A DNA stretch of 64,000 nucleotides from Dillenia suffruticosa (lineage: Eukaryota > Streptophyta > Magnoliopsida > Dilleniales > Dilleniaceae): the NCBI GenBank assembly GCA_033439265.1, contig JAVTVX010000029.1:1867501-1931500 (forward strand). The letters are read 5' to 3'. The stretch's first letter is position 1. The number at the start of each line of letters is the position of its first letter. Both the position numbers and the translations under genes were made by a program. The notes below the pieces were generated by a model, which saw only the letters and a program-made list of their open reading frames with translations, made no database searches and had not been told where the DNA came from. Positions 40,694 to 51,704 of the stretch are shown here, piece by piece.

Positions 40694-42774
40694 ATGGGCA
40701 GTCATCATCTTTTTGGGCAAACATATTCATCCCTGCTTCAAATTCAGTTTCCTTCTCTCTCATCTCCAAAAAGGTAAATTATGAGCCGGGTTTTTCTTTC
40801 TTTTTTCTTTTTTTTTTTTTTTTCTCAAAACTCGAATTTTTTTGCATTTGGACTGACTGTTTCTTTGCCTTTTCCATTGGACACTCGAAGACTTTCAATA
40901 AGAGAAAATAGAGCAGACCCACCACTTAATTTTGTTAGATTTGAGGTAAATTTCCTTAAAAGCAACAAATTGCCCACAAAACTGTGTGCTATGAGTGCTG
41001 CAGATAATGGGTTTTCTGGAATAATTAAAGAGAAAGATGCAGTCATCATAGTTGATCATGGGTCTCGCAGAAAGGAGTCCAATCTTATGCTCAGTGAGTC
41101 ATTTTACTTATTTCAATCATATCTGTCCTTTGTGCTTCCTCTAGGATGTGTTTTGGGCAAAATTTAGTTTGAGCCATTTGTGTTTGTTTGGCAGATGAGT
41201 TTGTGGCAATGTTTAGGGATAAAACTGGTTATGCAATTGTGGAGCCTGCTCATATGGTAAGGGTCTTTTTTGGGTCATTTGGATCTAATCTACACTGTAA
41301 TTACATTTCAAGCAATGCCCACTTAAGGTAGATAACTGTTGAAGAAGTTTTGCAGGGAGGCATTTCCCAAATTTCCAGACTTGCACCATGGTCACTGGTT
41401 ATTAGTTCGGAAAGAATGTATTTGAACATTGGCAAACCATTGTGTGTATTCAAATTGATGCATTGCATTGGATCAAAAAGAATAATGCATATATTTGTAT
41501 AACTACCCTCGTATCAAATGTGCATTAAGAGTGGGAACTATATTTTGACAAGTTAAATTGTGATGGCATGGGTTGAATGGATCCCAAGATACCCCTGTGA
41601 TATAAAAATTTTCATATGACTTCCCTTTCACCAGAAGAAGCTTGGATGGTTGAAGACAGGGTTTTATGCTGGAGGTGTTAAAAAAATGAGTTAATTCAAG
41701 AGTAATTTGCCTGCATTAAAGTTTAAAAAATTGCATCTGAGGAAAAAAAAGGGCAATAAAAGAAAAAGAGAAGGTCTTTGATTCATGCTGACAGACTGTT
41801 GCTTCCTGTAGTCTATGTAGGTAGCTTTTTTATCTTAAAATGGGGTCTTTTGATGTAATCTGCTCCTACAATAGCATATAGTGATTAGAGTTTTAATTGC
41901 TTTCATCCTCTTTTCTTATGTCTAGGAGCTGGCAGAACCATCAATAAAAAGTGCCTTCAGGGCTTGTGTGGAGCAAGGGGCAAATCGTGTAGTCTTGAGC
42001 CCATTCTTTCTCTTTCCTGGTCGCCATTGGCATCTAGTAAACCCACATTTTTATCCTCATTTGATTTAAGATGAATTTCAGGATGCAGCAAGCAGGGTTG
42101 AAGATTTTGCTTTATGTCTGTAATATTTACAGAAATAAATTTGTGTTCATTGTACAGGATATTCCTTCCTTAACAGCTGAAGCTGCAAAAGAGCACCCAG
42201 GTGTCTCTTATGTCATTACAGCACCTCTTGGTCTGCATGAGCTCTTGGTGGTAATCCATGTTTCACTTCTAAGTTTCTCCTTTCTTTGGTTTTTTTCTTC
42301 CATAAACGTCTCATTTATACTGAATGATGTGCTCAGCCTGTGAGTGTGCGAATAAGTGAACCCTCATGCAAAAATTATTCACACATTTGCAAATGCTTCT
42401 CCTTCACATGATGGGCTCACCATACTCTTGGATATATTCAGAACTATAAATACTCATTAGTACTCATCATTCCGCAAAATTTTAACAATGCTGTCATCTG
42501 GAATTGCATCGCTTCCTATTCCCATCTCTTGTCTTTGTTTATTCCTGTAGAAGCAAAATTTAATTTCTTGATTCATTTTGTGATGGCCTTTCTGTGCCAA
42601 CATTCTTTGAACATGGCATTATATATGGTGAGCCTAAGATGTTTGACTTTGCAGGATGTTGTCAATGACAAAATCAAGCACTGCTTGAGTCATGTGGCTG
42701 GGGATGCTGAAGCATGTGATGTTTGCACTGGAACGGACAAGTGTAGGCTCTACAACTTAACTAAAGATGCATAA
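40694..42774 (+). CDS. SIRB: Sirohydrochlorin ferrochelatase, chloroplastic
   Basis: Six-exon model: 40694-40773, 40891-41093, 41195-41256, 41926-42036, 42158-42250 and 42655-42774, giving 222 residues, like the plant enzyme. It inserts iron into sirohydrochlorin to make sirohaem, the cofactor of plastid nitrite and sulfite reductases. The N-terminal exon reads MGSHHLFGQTYSSLL and is Ser-rich without early acidic residues, as in chloroplast transit peptides. The CbiX core shows VIIVDHGSRR, EPAHMELAEPS, SPFFLFPGRHW and DIPSLTAEAA. The tail has the Cys cluster CDVCTGTDKC, which carries the [2Fe-2S] centre in plant SirB. The first exon is chosen because its phase-2 end matches the acceptor at 40890. 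An alternative ATG at 40781 would turn a T-rich intron tract into a poly-Phe stretch. Confidence 0.9.
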
Positions 42775-43421
42775 TGGAAAACCTTTACAAACAACCAGAG
42801 GCTTCTTCTCTGAGAAGTCTTCAATCTCAAAACTGGGATATCTGATTTATCTCACCGCTTGAGAGTTAAGACCTTATGCCATTTTCCACTGATTGCTCAT
42901 TTTGGAGGAGGGAATAGGAATAGAATGTGCTAATCCAAGCAAATACAAGAAAATCAGTTCTTAGTTAGCATTCTCATGGTTTCTCAGTTGAAACTGAGAC
43001 AAGAAAGACCTGTCAACTAAGAAACGACAGTTTGGACCGGAAAAGAACGCTGTAATTGAGGGAAATAAGCTGACGGTTTGGAGGTTTGGTATTGAAGGCT
43101 GGTGTTTTACTTAGTCTGGATTCACCTAAGTGTCTGTGTTCTGTTATTATTTATTTATTTATTATTGTTATTATTTTTTTTGGCTAATAAACTGTTCTAG
43201 ATGTAGGATGTCCTGCAGTGAGTCATTAGTCATTCGCACCTGTAAAGATGACACTGTGCTTAAGATACTTGCACCTACTGTTCTCTGTATATGCAGATAT
43301 GGGTCATCTCATTGTATAAAGTGTGTATGAAATTACTTAAATATGGTTTCTCATTGCTATGTAGCTGCAGTTCTGACGCCTATTTCTATATTAATGTAAG
43401 TTTCAGAGTGCCTGTATTTCA

Positions 43422-43626
43422 TTAGGTGAAGCTTGAACAGATCACTAACAGTGGCAGCCTTGTCAAGCATATTGATTTGCAATTGATACTATCTATATTT
43501 GAGCCAGTTATATCCTCCAGCCATGGCAAAATCCTAGAAAACTTTTCCCTTTGTAATTCCTCAGTTGCACTAGCTCGTGCCTTTGCTTGAGCAGGGGATT
43601 CTTCGTCCACTGCTGCACTAGCTGCA
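43422..43626 (-). pseudogene. Possible orphan exon or gene remnant (coding-like)
   Basis: A minus-strand frame of about 68 codons follows a plausible acceptor (GTGCAG before 43626) and ends at a stop at 43422. Its first half is markedly protein-like: charged, with EELQREKFSRILPWLE, which would form an amphipathic helix. The second half is less convincing. No start or further exons are recognised upstream on the minus strand. It may be a remnant of a lost gene or a terminal exon whose partners I cannot see. Family unknown. Confidence 0.25.
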
Positions 43627-43639
43627 CGGTTTGCACCAA

Positions 43640-44690
43640 AGACGAGTTAGAATAACACTTATTAATTTATATTATACCAAATAGCTCTAATTTGGTAGCA
43701 GGATGCTACATGTATTAAACCAAGTACTTGGGGAAAATTTTGAGCCCAATCTTGGAGATCATCTAACTCATCAAAGTAGTGACCATAGGAACGTTCAAAT
43801 TTGGTCCGATCCTCCCATGATCATTCTTAAACCAAGAGAAGTGGAGATGTAGGGAATTGATTTCCGTTCATTTCATATTTTAAGCAAGTGTTCTATCATT
43901 TAAGCTACATCCGCTTACATTACCTACTATCAAAATAATATTTTCCAGCCTAGTTGGTGTAGATCCAAACCAATGATTAGTCATCGGTACTCTTTTTAAG
44001 TAAATTTTTAAATTCAAATTTTGTGTATAATAAAATAAGAACAAAATATCAAGAAAATTTTAATCAAACGTAACTCAAATCAGATTTATTCAAAATCAAC
44101 ATAATTTCTGAACACGGTTAGTTATACCCAAAGATTTTTTTTTTTTTTTCACATCATTCTCATGGTTTTTTATAAAACAACCCCCCCCCCCCCACCCCGC
44201 GGGGGCCCCCTGGAAGATGTTGCATATAGAATCTTTGACATTTGGGATTCATCACTAATGGTTAAACTTATTTTATTTCTATTTTATTTTCTTGTAATAT
44301 ATTTTTCAACTAAATTAAAAAAAATGATAGAACATAAAATTTTGTAAGTAAAATCCAAAATTTCTGAAGTAAAAATTTTTTGTTAAAAAGATAAAAAAAA
44401 AAAAATCTAATTATATTAATAATTTTTTAATTTAATTGAATTTAAAATTTTCAAGATGCCACTTAACAAGGGTATTATAAAGTTTTCCCTTTCCTTAAAA
44501 AGTCTTTGGTTATCAACGTAAATTCAACAAAGGGACCCAAACACTTACCCCATCGGAGCCTCCTACGCTCACGCTATCACCATCCCGGTCCGCTTCTCCA
44601 TAGTTGGTAAACCTCGTTGGGACGTAACTCCGTACTTGATTTTCCTAAGATACATCACAACTCACAAGTGGGTTTTGTTTAAGAGCGAGA
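43640..44690. other. Intergenic region with a G/C homopolymer block
   Basis: AT-rich spacer between SirB and the next plus-strand gene. At 44180-44212 a run of about 15 C is followed by ACCCCGC, then G and C runs. This is a striking departure from local composition and a candidate assembly trouble spot. No gene seen. Confidence 0.5.
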
Positions 44691-44697
44691 GGGAGTG

Positions 44698-44730
44698 ATG
44701 AGAAATGTGAAAAATGGCAGCGTCGGCTAA
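44698..44730 (+). promoter_or_regulatory. Two upstream AUGs, including an AUG-stop, before the 44714 start
   Basis: ATG at 44698 opens a 10-codon frame that overlaps the main start and ends with TAA at 44730. ATG at 44705 is followed directly by TGA, a start-stop element ending four bases before the main ATG at 44714. If transcribed, both would lower initiation at the main start. Whether the leader begins upstream of them is not shown by the sequence. Confidence 0.45.
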
Positions 44731-47350
44731 AACAGTCAGACAAGCAATCAGAATTAGAAGAACTTCTCTCTTTTCACTGAACTCTTCTTATTCGTCCTTC
44801 ACTCCAACCATTAGGCTAGCTAATCCGAGTACTCGCGTAGTTCACAGCATTTTCAATCGTTTAGAGACGTCGATAAGGTCCCTTCAACCTGTTCGACGAA
44901 ATGTCTCGAGGCTCCGTAACTGCAGCATAATTCAGGGCCAAGGCCAATTTGTGCATAATTTTCGCTTATCAGGCAAGCTATATTCAACTTGATGATCCCC
45001 ATTTGTTTATCATAAGTGGGTTTCGAAGATTTCTCTCTCTCTTTGCTGCAAATGCTTGACTTTGAAGTTTTTCCTTAGCATGAGTAATTGGGTTTGCACT
45101 AAATCCAAGAATGTATGGGGTTCTTTAAGTTTCGTGTTTTGTAGTTCCTGGTATTGTATAATGCGGCTTGTTATGTTAGCAAATCTTGTGGGTTATTCGA
45201 CAAATGTCCATATTTATGCTACTTGGGGGGTGTTCAACTCTCTTTCGTAGTAACCGTTCTCTGATTCCTTTACAAGTGATTATGCACTTTTTACCAATAG
45301 GGTAATGCTCTTTGGACCGTAGAATTTAATGACAAAATTAACAAAATTTACAAAGTTGAACGTGGTATGATTTTAGTGGATGCCATTGTTCATGAAAGGT
45401 GGCATTGCTAAGGTTTCTCCGTTAATTTAGATTTCCAAGCTGCAGTCATTATTTTTTGAAATGGATCCACCTTTTTGTTTATTTTAACTTTTTCTTTTTT
45501 CTTTTTCTATTATTTTTCCTCCAAGATGTTTGTTTGATTTCAAGACATGCTAGTATGTTCCTCCTGGGGTACTATCTTTTCATCCACGAAGTTTGTTTGC
45601 TTCATTATATAGGTTGTAACAAGCTACATTCAAAATTATATTAGGATCACAGTGTTTTCTTTTTTTCTTAGGCAACACATCTGCCATATTGATATTTGAA
45701 ATTGTCTTTATTTTATAATGTTCATAACTATCAATGGGCAGGTCAGCATTTTTCAGGATGGAAATTGAAACTGGGGTGTATGTTTGTTGCTTCTGTTGCA
45801 TTCAGGGAAATTAGCTTTCATCCACAAGTTGCATATGCCATGGATGGTGAGTAGAATTTCTGTATGCTGACCAACATGATCAACCTCTACTACTCATTCA
45901 TATAAATAAACTTTGTAAACGTGTTGTTGATTGGCTTTTTCTTGTTCTTAAACAAACAACTCAAGCCAAGTTTAGTCTACGATACCGTTATAATACCAAA
46001 GCCGACTTCATGATGTAGGCTTGGATATTTTGGCTAGTGATCATGAAGAAGATTCCGGTGCGTCGGATTTGATAAATCGCGTAAAGACCTTCTGGGAAGT
46101 TGCAAGGAATTATTGGCTCCCTTGTTTGTTAGTTTTTCTAGTGGCAACATCTTGGAATAATCCTATTATCCTTGCAGCGAAAGTCACTCTTTTCCTCATT
46201 GGCACAACGCCTTCTCCTTTATCGGTATATGTTGTGGTTGAAAAGGTCGGAGACTTTTTGCTTTCCTAATTTATGTTTTGAGAGCTCACAAGTTAGCAGA
46301 AATATTTGTCATATTTGTAGCTTCAGGATATTACCACGACAACTATATTCTGCCTTCCTCTGAAGTCCGGAAAACTTGGTGCCTGATACTTGTCATAAAA
46401 ACACGCTAAAAACCTCCAATTTACTTGACTGTAAATTATCTGTTTTATTCCTATTCTCGAGGTTGTCTTGAATTAGCTATAACTCAACAATTTAGATTTG
46501 AACTGATATTAGTAGTGTCTTTGCTATTTCATAAATACTTCTTTCAATGTTCAGTCAAGTTCTTAACTTCATTATTCCTATACTTGCAGATGTGCAATCA
46601 ATCTCATGGTGAGATGCTACACTTCTTTCAAAAGGTTTGTGTGTAAAACTTTTATAACATCTCTCAGGTCCTTGATACCGTATTTTGTTTTACCAAAATT
46701 CTCCTGCTATTTCATATTTATTGCAAGCCACTCATTGTTGTTGCTCTGTTAAGCAGTAGTTTTCTGGAGCTGGTGTGACTTCACATTGGTGGTTTAGTTC
46801 CTAGTGTTGAACTCTTCATGCACGTATTTCTCAAAGTTAGAAGCATAGTTGAATTCTGTGATGGTAAAATGTGAAGACCAGACAATGCCATGAACTTAAA
46901 GTTCTAACATTGCATGTTCGCTTGATGGATTGATAATCCGTGTCCCCACAGATCTTCTTCAACCATCTAGAATTTTGTCTATGATTTCCTGGACGATGGA
47001 AAATAGGCTTCACCTGATTTTCCCCACAATTTTTCATTTCCTATTAATGCTTTATGTGTTTTTGTTTCATTTACTACATTTGGTATCTTAAGATTCAATT
47101 GATTAGAAGAGGCTATTTGACCAACTCATGCGGTTTCTCTCTTTCTCTGCAGCCAGTGTACGCAAGGAAAGTTGAAGTCGATGATTACAAACTTCTGTGT
47201 ATTGCTAGAGTTGAACTGAAAGATCAAAAGTTCATACTTATTGGAATTGTTGGCAACTGGTGGGTTTTGCCATCATTGCCGGTTCATGCCTTTCGAGGTG
47301 CACTTGACATAATTAGGAAACAAGCTCTCAAAGAAAGCAGAGATCTCTAA
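44714..47350 (+). CDS. Unrecognised membrane protein with organelle-type N-terminus
   Basis: Five exons: 44714-44972, 45742-45846, 46019-46224, 46590-46634 and 47153-47350, phases 1/1/0/0, giving 270 residues. I do not recognise the family. The first about 80 residues are rich in Ser, Arg and Thr with almost no acidic residues, typical of a mitochondrial or plastid presequence. A hydrophobic patch, then an acidic stretch (DHEEDSGASD), lead to one or two membrane segments (WLPCLLVFLVATSW and ILAAKVTLFLIG). The C-terminus has a compact soluble tail (FILIGIVGNWWVLP). The first intron has a GC donor. Two upstream AUGs precede the start. Its 3' end faces that of NRT2.7 copy A, 156 bases away. Exons 2-5 lie in the tandem duplication; exon 1 does not. 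The strong frame and phase continuity over five exons support a real gene. Confidence 0.78.
44973..45741 (+). other. GC-AG first intron of the 44.7-kb gene
   Basis: The exon ends TTATCAG and the intron begins GCAAGC; the acceptor is GGGCAG at 45741. Joining gives an in-phase frame from exon 1 into exon 2. Without splicing, the frame stops seven codons after the donor. No GT donor nearby yields the same phase. The unit A breakpoint (about 45248) falls inside this intron. Confidence 0.75.
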
Positions 47351-47506
47351 GGTATGCCAAATTGTAAGCAAATCTAATTATGCACTTATTGGATTCCAAT
47401 AAACTCATAATGCCATGTCTTGAATCGGAGGCAATTCCCAAAGTAAGAGGCTGGTCACATTCAGAGTCTTCATTTTCTGAAACTGCTTATATTTGATGCT
47501 TGAATC

Positions 47507-49339
47507 TTATGCAAGGAGACTGTAGTCTGCTCCATCATCTGAAGTGAGATCTGAGGAAGGACCACAGAACATGCCACCCCATTGAGAGAAGTAGATGAGA
47601 GTAATGGCTTGAGTGCATACAATCATCATAAGCCCCATGAGAGAAATGCCTGCCTGCCTTGAAAACTTAGAGCCTGAAAACAGAAGCAGCTGTGTGATCA
47701 CTGCTCCCACTGCTCCTCCACTACCAGTCATCCCAGATATTACTCCGAGTGACCTGCACATGTAATTTTTTTCCTCAATTATTATAATCAGGAGACTTTA
47801 AGTTGAATGAACTCTTATGTTTGTTTAGTTCAACATAATTACCAAATGTTTTTTGTCATGCTCATGACCAAGTGACTCGCATGGGGCATGTGGATAAATA
47901 TTCGTGCACAAACCATGCGTGGAGATGATGTTTTACCCTTTAATAACTGGCTATTCCCCAAAAAAGGTGTTTCAGAGTTGGGGAATCGGTGCCAGTTTTG
48001 GCATTATTGCATTTTAAGACGAGTACACTGGTATAACTATATTAATAGTAAATAAAAAGGATTCTCTATGTTTTTGTAGGCATTGATTTCGTAAAAGCTT
48101 AGCAAACCATGATCCAAAACTGAAATGGAAACTGAAATGCTGCGCGAAATTACAGACAAAGCAAAAGGGGAAAATTCCATTTCTCTTCTGAATTCTCACT
48201 AACCTTTTTGAAACGAAAGGAACCACACCAAAGGTCAGGCCAGAGGCTGCTTGTACAAAGATTGAGAAACCAAACATCACCAGCATTGAACCCAACAGTG
48301 AATCGACCCGACCAAGCAAAACACAAAGCAACCCAGCCACCATCTGCACAGCCCACAAGCCCCATAGCCTTCCTCTCATCCCAAACCTCTCCCCCATCCA
48401 ATCCGAAAACCAACCACCCATGGGCCGGGACATCAAGTTCGCCAGCCCGAATGTTGCTGCCACCGCTCCGGCAACCTGAATATCCAACCCGAACCTGTCA
48501 TAAAAGTACTGAGCTATAATGTTATCTATAGTCAACTCAACTCCGAAACAACACCCATATATCAACCCAAGTATCCAGCCTCTATAATTCCTCAACCCTT
48601 CTAGTACTTCGAATAGTTGACCTGTTTTTCGCTCTTTTCGGGGATCACAAACGGGTCTATAGTATTTTTTATCTGGGGTGTCTTGCCCGCATATTAGGAC
48701 TAGCAGCGCAGTTAAAACTTGAAGCGTAGCCGGAAAAAACAATGTGATCCTCCACGCCGTGGACGGTAGGAAGCCGGAATTGACAATGAGAGTGTAAACC
48801 AAGGGTAAGATCAGTTGGGTCACGCCAGAGCCCGTGTTGGCCCAGCCTGCAGAGAACGCGTTGGCGAGCCCGACGATCCGGCCCGAGAACATGGAGCTCA
48901 TCCAAAACTGGTTGGCCACGAAATTGGCAAGAGAAAACCCAACAAGAAAGCGAAAAAGAGTAAAGGATTGAGGAGTGGATATGAAGGGTGCCATGGAGAA
49001 AATAGATGCTGTGAGGAGAGAGACTGTGGCCGAAGTGAGGCGCGGGCCGAAAAGGTCGCAGGCTGGGCCCATGGCGAAGCGGGAGAAAATGGAGCCAAGG
49101 AAGGTGACTGTGCCGGCATGGCTAATGTCAGCATCGGTTAAATTAAGGTCGTCACGAATAACAGGAAGAAGAGAGGCCACAGCAAAGGTGGAGAAGAAGC
49201 AAGAAAACAGAGAGAACCATGCAAGATGAAAGGATAGCATGTGTGGTGGAGCCACCGAGAATGGGCGGAATTCGGTGGCCTTGTGCTCGGAGTCTACTTG
49301 GACGGTGAAGGGTTGTTTTGTGGAGGAGGGACTTTCCAT
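47507..49339 (-). CDS. NRT2.7: High-affinity nitrate transporter NRT2.7-type, copy A
   Basis: Two exons: 49339-48204 and 47753-47507, joined in phase 2 (SKR|SLGVISGMTG), giving 460 residues. It is a Major Facilitator protein of the nitrate/nitrite porter family with about twelve membrane segments. It matches Arabidopsis NRT2.7 in FRPFS, FHLAWFSLFSCFFSTF, GSIFSRFAMGPACDLFGPR, LANFVANQFWMSSMFSG and the nitrate-porter signature region AGWANTGSG. Arabidopsis NRT2.7 is tonoplast-located, loads nitrate into seeds and does not need NAR2; location here is inferred. The sequence from the ATG looks intact. It is the older-position copy of a tandem pair and converges with the 44.7-kb gene, whose stop is 156 bases away. 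Confidence 0.93.
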
Positions 49340-51704
49340 TTTCTCTGGTCAAGTAAATGTAAATGATGTGAAGTCAATATATGAGTTTGGGGTTAGTGTG
49401 GTGCATAATGTATCACTATTATATTTTTATTAATATTTAATTAAATATTTATTTATCACATAAAATTCAATTCATTTTATCCATCTTTTTTAAAACAATT
49501 ATAAGATGAATTATATTATATGAACCAAATGAATTCTAAAATAAATGGGCCAAATCTAATATAATAATTTATATTAATAAAAATAAAAAATACTAAAAAT
49601 CAAAGTAATCTTAATTTTTTTAAAAGTAAAATAATTTTTTTTAAAAATTATATTAAAATAGATTCTAACGTAAAATTAGACCCATTTAACCATCGGATGC
49701 GTATCCTCCACTGGTTTAGATGTTCACCGGTTAGCATCAAAAGAAGGGTGGTGACAAATTTGCTGCTCTCTAACGGTGACGGGAGAGCCGAGTGGCATGG
49801 AAATAAAGGTTGGGACCATTCGGTAGCTCTCAAATATAAAGAGGAGCACCAATGCGTTGTTATTCTAACTAAAAATATTAACTTTTTTTAATCAAATTCT
49901 CAAAGTATCGTGAGAACTCATCTATTAATAAATCCGATAGTTAATTTAAATCAGATTAGTCAGTATAATAAATTAGTTATTAAACACAGATTGATCAAGA
50001 AAAAAATAGAGACGGGAGTCACCCAATTTTGGGGGGTTTTTCACTTAACCCTAGAATTTTTTTTTCTTTTTTTGTTGGGGGATTTAATTATGGGGTGGAT
50101 AATGGTATTGAAGATTGTTATTTTTTAAGTAATAGATTTTTCTTTTTTTTAAAAAGAAAAAATTTATGTGTTATATTCAAACTAAATACATATGTTTTGC
50201 ATTATTAGATTTTTTTAGATAAAGTCATTTTAAGTTTAATATTCATAATAAATAATTAAGTGCATGAGCTTAATTAGGTGGGAGTTTACCTGAGGAGCTT
50301 CGTTGAACTTAATTTATGTGCGAGACTCAAACTTGAGAATTTTGAGAAAAAATGAATGATACGAATTGAATTATAATTCATCGGGTGCTTGAGGAAAATA
50401 ACATGACATCAATTAGGGATAGATGATAGATCTCTCTATCTCTCTTTCTCCCTCTTCTTGGAAAAAGAATATGATCCTCTTTTGAAAAGTTAACTTATGT
50501 TAAATTGATTTTTAATTTAAAAATATAACATAATAATAATAATAATTTAAATATTTTATTAAAAATTTAATTTCTATTTGAAAAAAAATCTTTATTTCTA
50601 AAAAATTACTCTAATTAAAAATATTATAAAATAAAAATAAATTATGACAAACTGAAAAAAGTAGATGTTTCCCGAAGATTACCAAAAAATGAAAATCATT
50701 TGCGTGAGACATGCTATGCTGATCTTAACATACATCAAAACTTATTGTGTCAAATTTTTTTTGTTATTTTTGTGTCAAATATAAATAATCTTAAAAAATA
50801 GATTCGCTATTCTGATATTTATTAGACGGAGATTTATAAGTTTTATAAATAATAATATTATTTTTTTAATAAATTATCGGTAGCTAGTAATCGATTTCAG
50901 TCTGACTACGTTCTATTCGAATCGGATTAAATTATTAAGAGATTAATCCTTTTTTACGTTTATTTTTTTTAAACACAGATTTTAAGAGGTAATAATATCG
51001 GCGCGGCCATGGAATCAACCGGCGACTGAGAATAACAATATATCCTTAACAATTCCACCAAAAAAAAAAAAAAAACAATATATCCTTAACAAGAGGTAAT
51101 ATTTCTTTGTTAGTAATGGATGTTGGGATTTAGGTCATAAATATAAGGGGAGATTTGGAATGGCCAATATTACCCTCCCATGATTGGGACGTCCTCTGGT
51201 TGCCTTACCCTCGTGTTGTCCTTTTGTGGGGATGGCATAAGGCCAAATTTTGGAAGTTCAATCATCAGACTTTTCAAAAATTTTTGTCCCACGTAATTAT
51301 TTCTAGAATTTGTCATTCCTTTGTCATTTTTCAACTAATAATAGCTTTGGGGGGCCAAAAAATGCTATGACCCCATAAAATTTATTATTTTTGAAGAAAA
51401 AATAATAATTTTAAAGATCAAATAAAAAGCAAATAAGTTAATTAACCCCTTAAATTTTTAACTTTTCAAATATATTTATTTAGAAAAAAATTAAATTCGG
51501 ACTCTATATGAAAAATTTCTAAAACCGTCATTGTATTCATGGTTAAGGAGTCCTATTGCCGTTCTCATTGGGCCAACGGTCTATTGGTAGGTCTTGACAG
51601 TGATAAAAACGATATTGGGAAAACTCCCTTCCGACTAGGATCCAACAGCAACAAAGCTTCTAATACTCAGTGATAGACAAAGTTCAGAGACAAAAAAAAA
51701 AAAA
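49340..51704. other. Upstream flank of NRT2.7 copy A and unit junction
   Basis: AT-rich. The first about 160 bases are the promoter-proximal part shared with copy B. The block around 49690-49860 (CACCGGTTAGCAT) is also present in unit B at about 57235-57400. The short poly(A) insertion at 51053-51073 is found only here. The last 165 bases are junction sequence. No gene. Confidence 0.6.
51034..51092 (+). mobile_element. Tiny poly(A)-tailed insertion with 19-bp target-site duplication
   Basis: The 19-base sequence starting AACAATATATCC occurs at 51034-51052 and again at 51074-51092. Between them lie TTCCACC and a run of about 14 A. The equivalent place in unit B (about 58373-58400) has a single related copy and no A run. 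A poly(A) tract flanked by a direct repeat is what L1-type reverse transcription leaves. Replication slippage is the alternative. Confidence 0.6.

Larger units (their letters stand above)
45248..51540. repeat. Tandem segmental duplication, unit A
   Basis: Starts at TAGTAACCGTTCTCTGATT (45248) and matches unit B almost continuously to about 51540. It contains exons 2-5 of the 44.7-kb gene and the complete NRT2.7 copy A with its upstream flank. Its partner begins at 51705 with the same start sequence. The 165 bases between the units (51541-51704), ending in a 13-A run, have no clear counterpart at the end of unit B. Confidence 0.9.

Noticed and set aside
40781-40990. ATG at 40781 as the SirB start
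   Set aside because: It needs a poly-Phe stretch from a T-rich tract typical of an intron; a separate first exon gives a normal transit peptide and better length.
48150-49229. Several open frames on both strands over the NRT2.7 copies
   Set aside because: They overlap the real transporter frame, repeat in both duplicated units only because the DNA is duplicated, and have no family resemblance.
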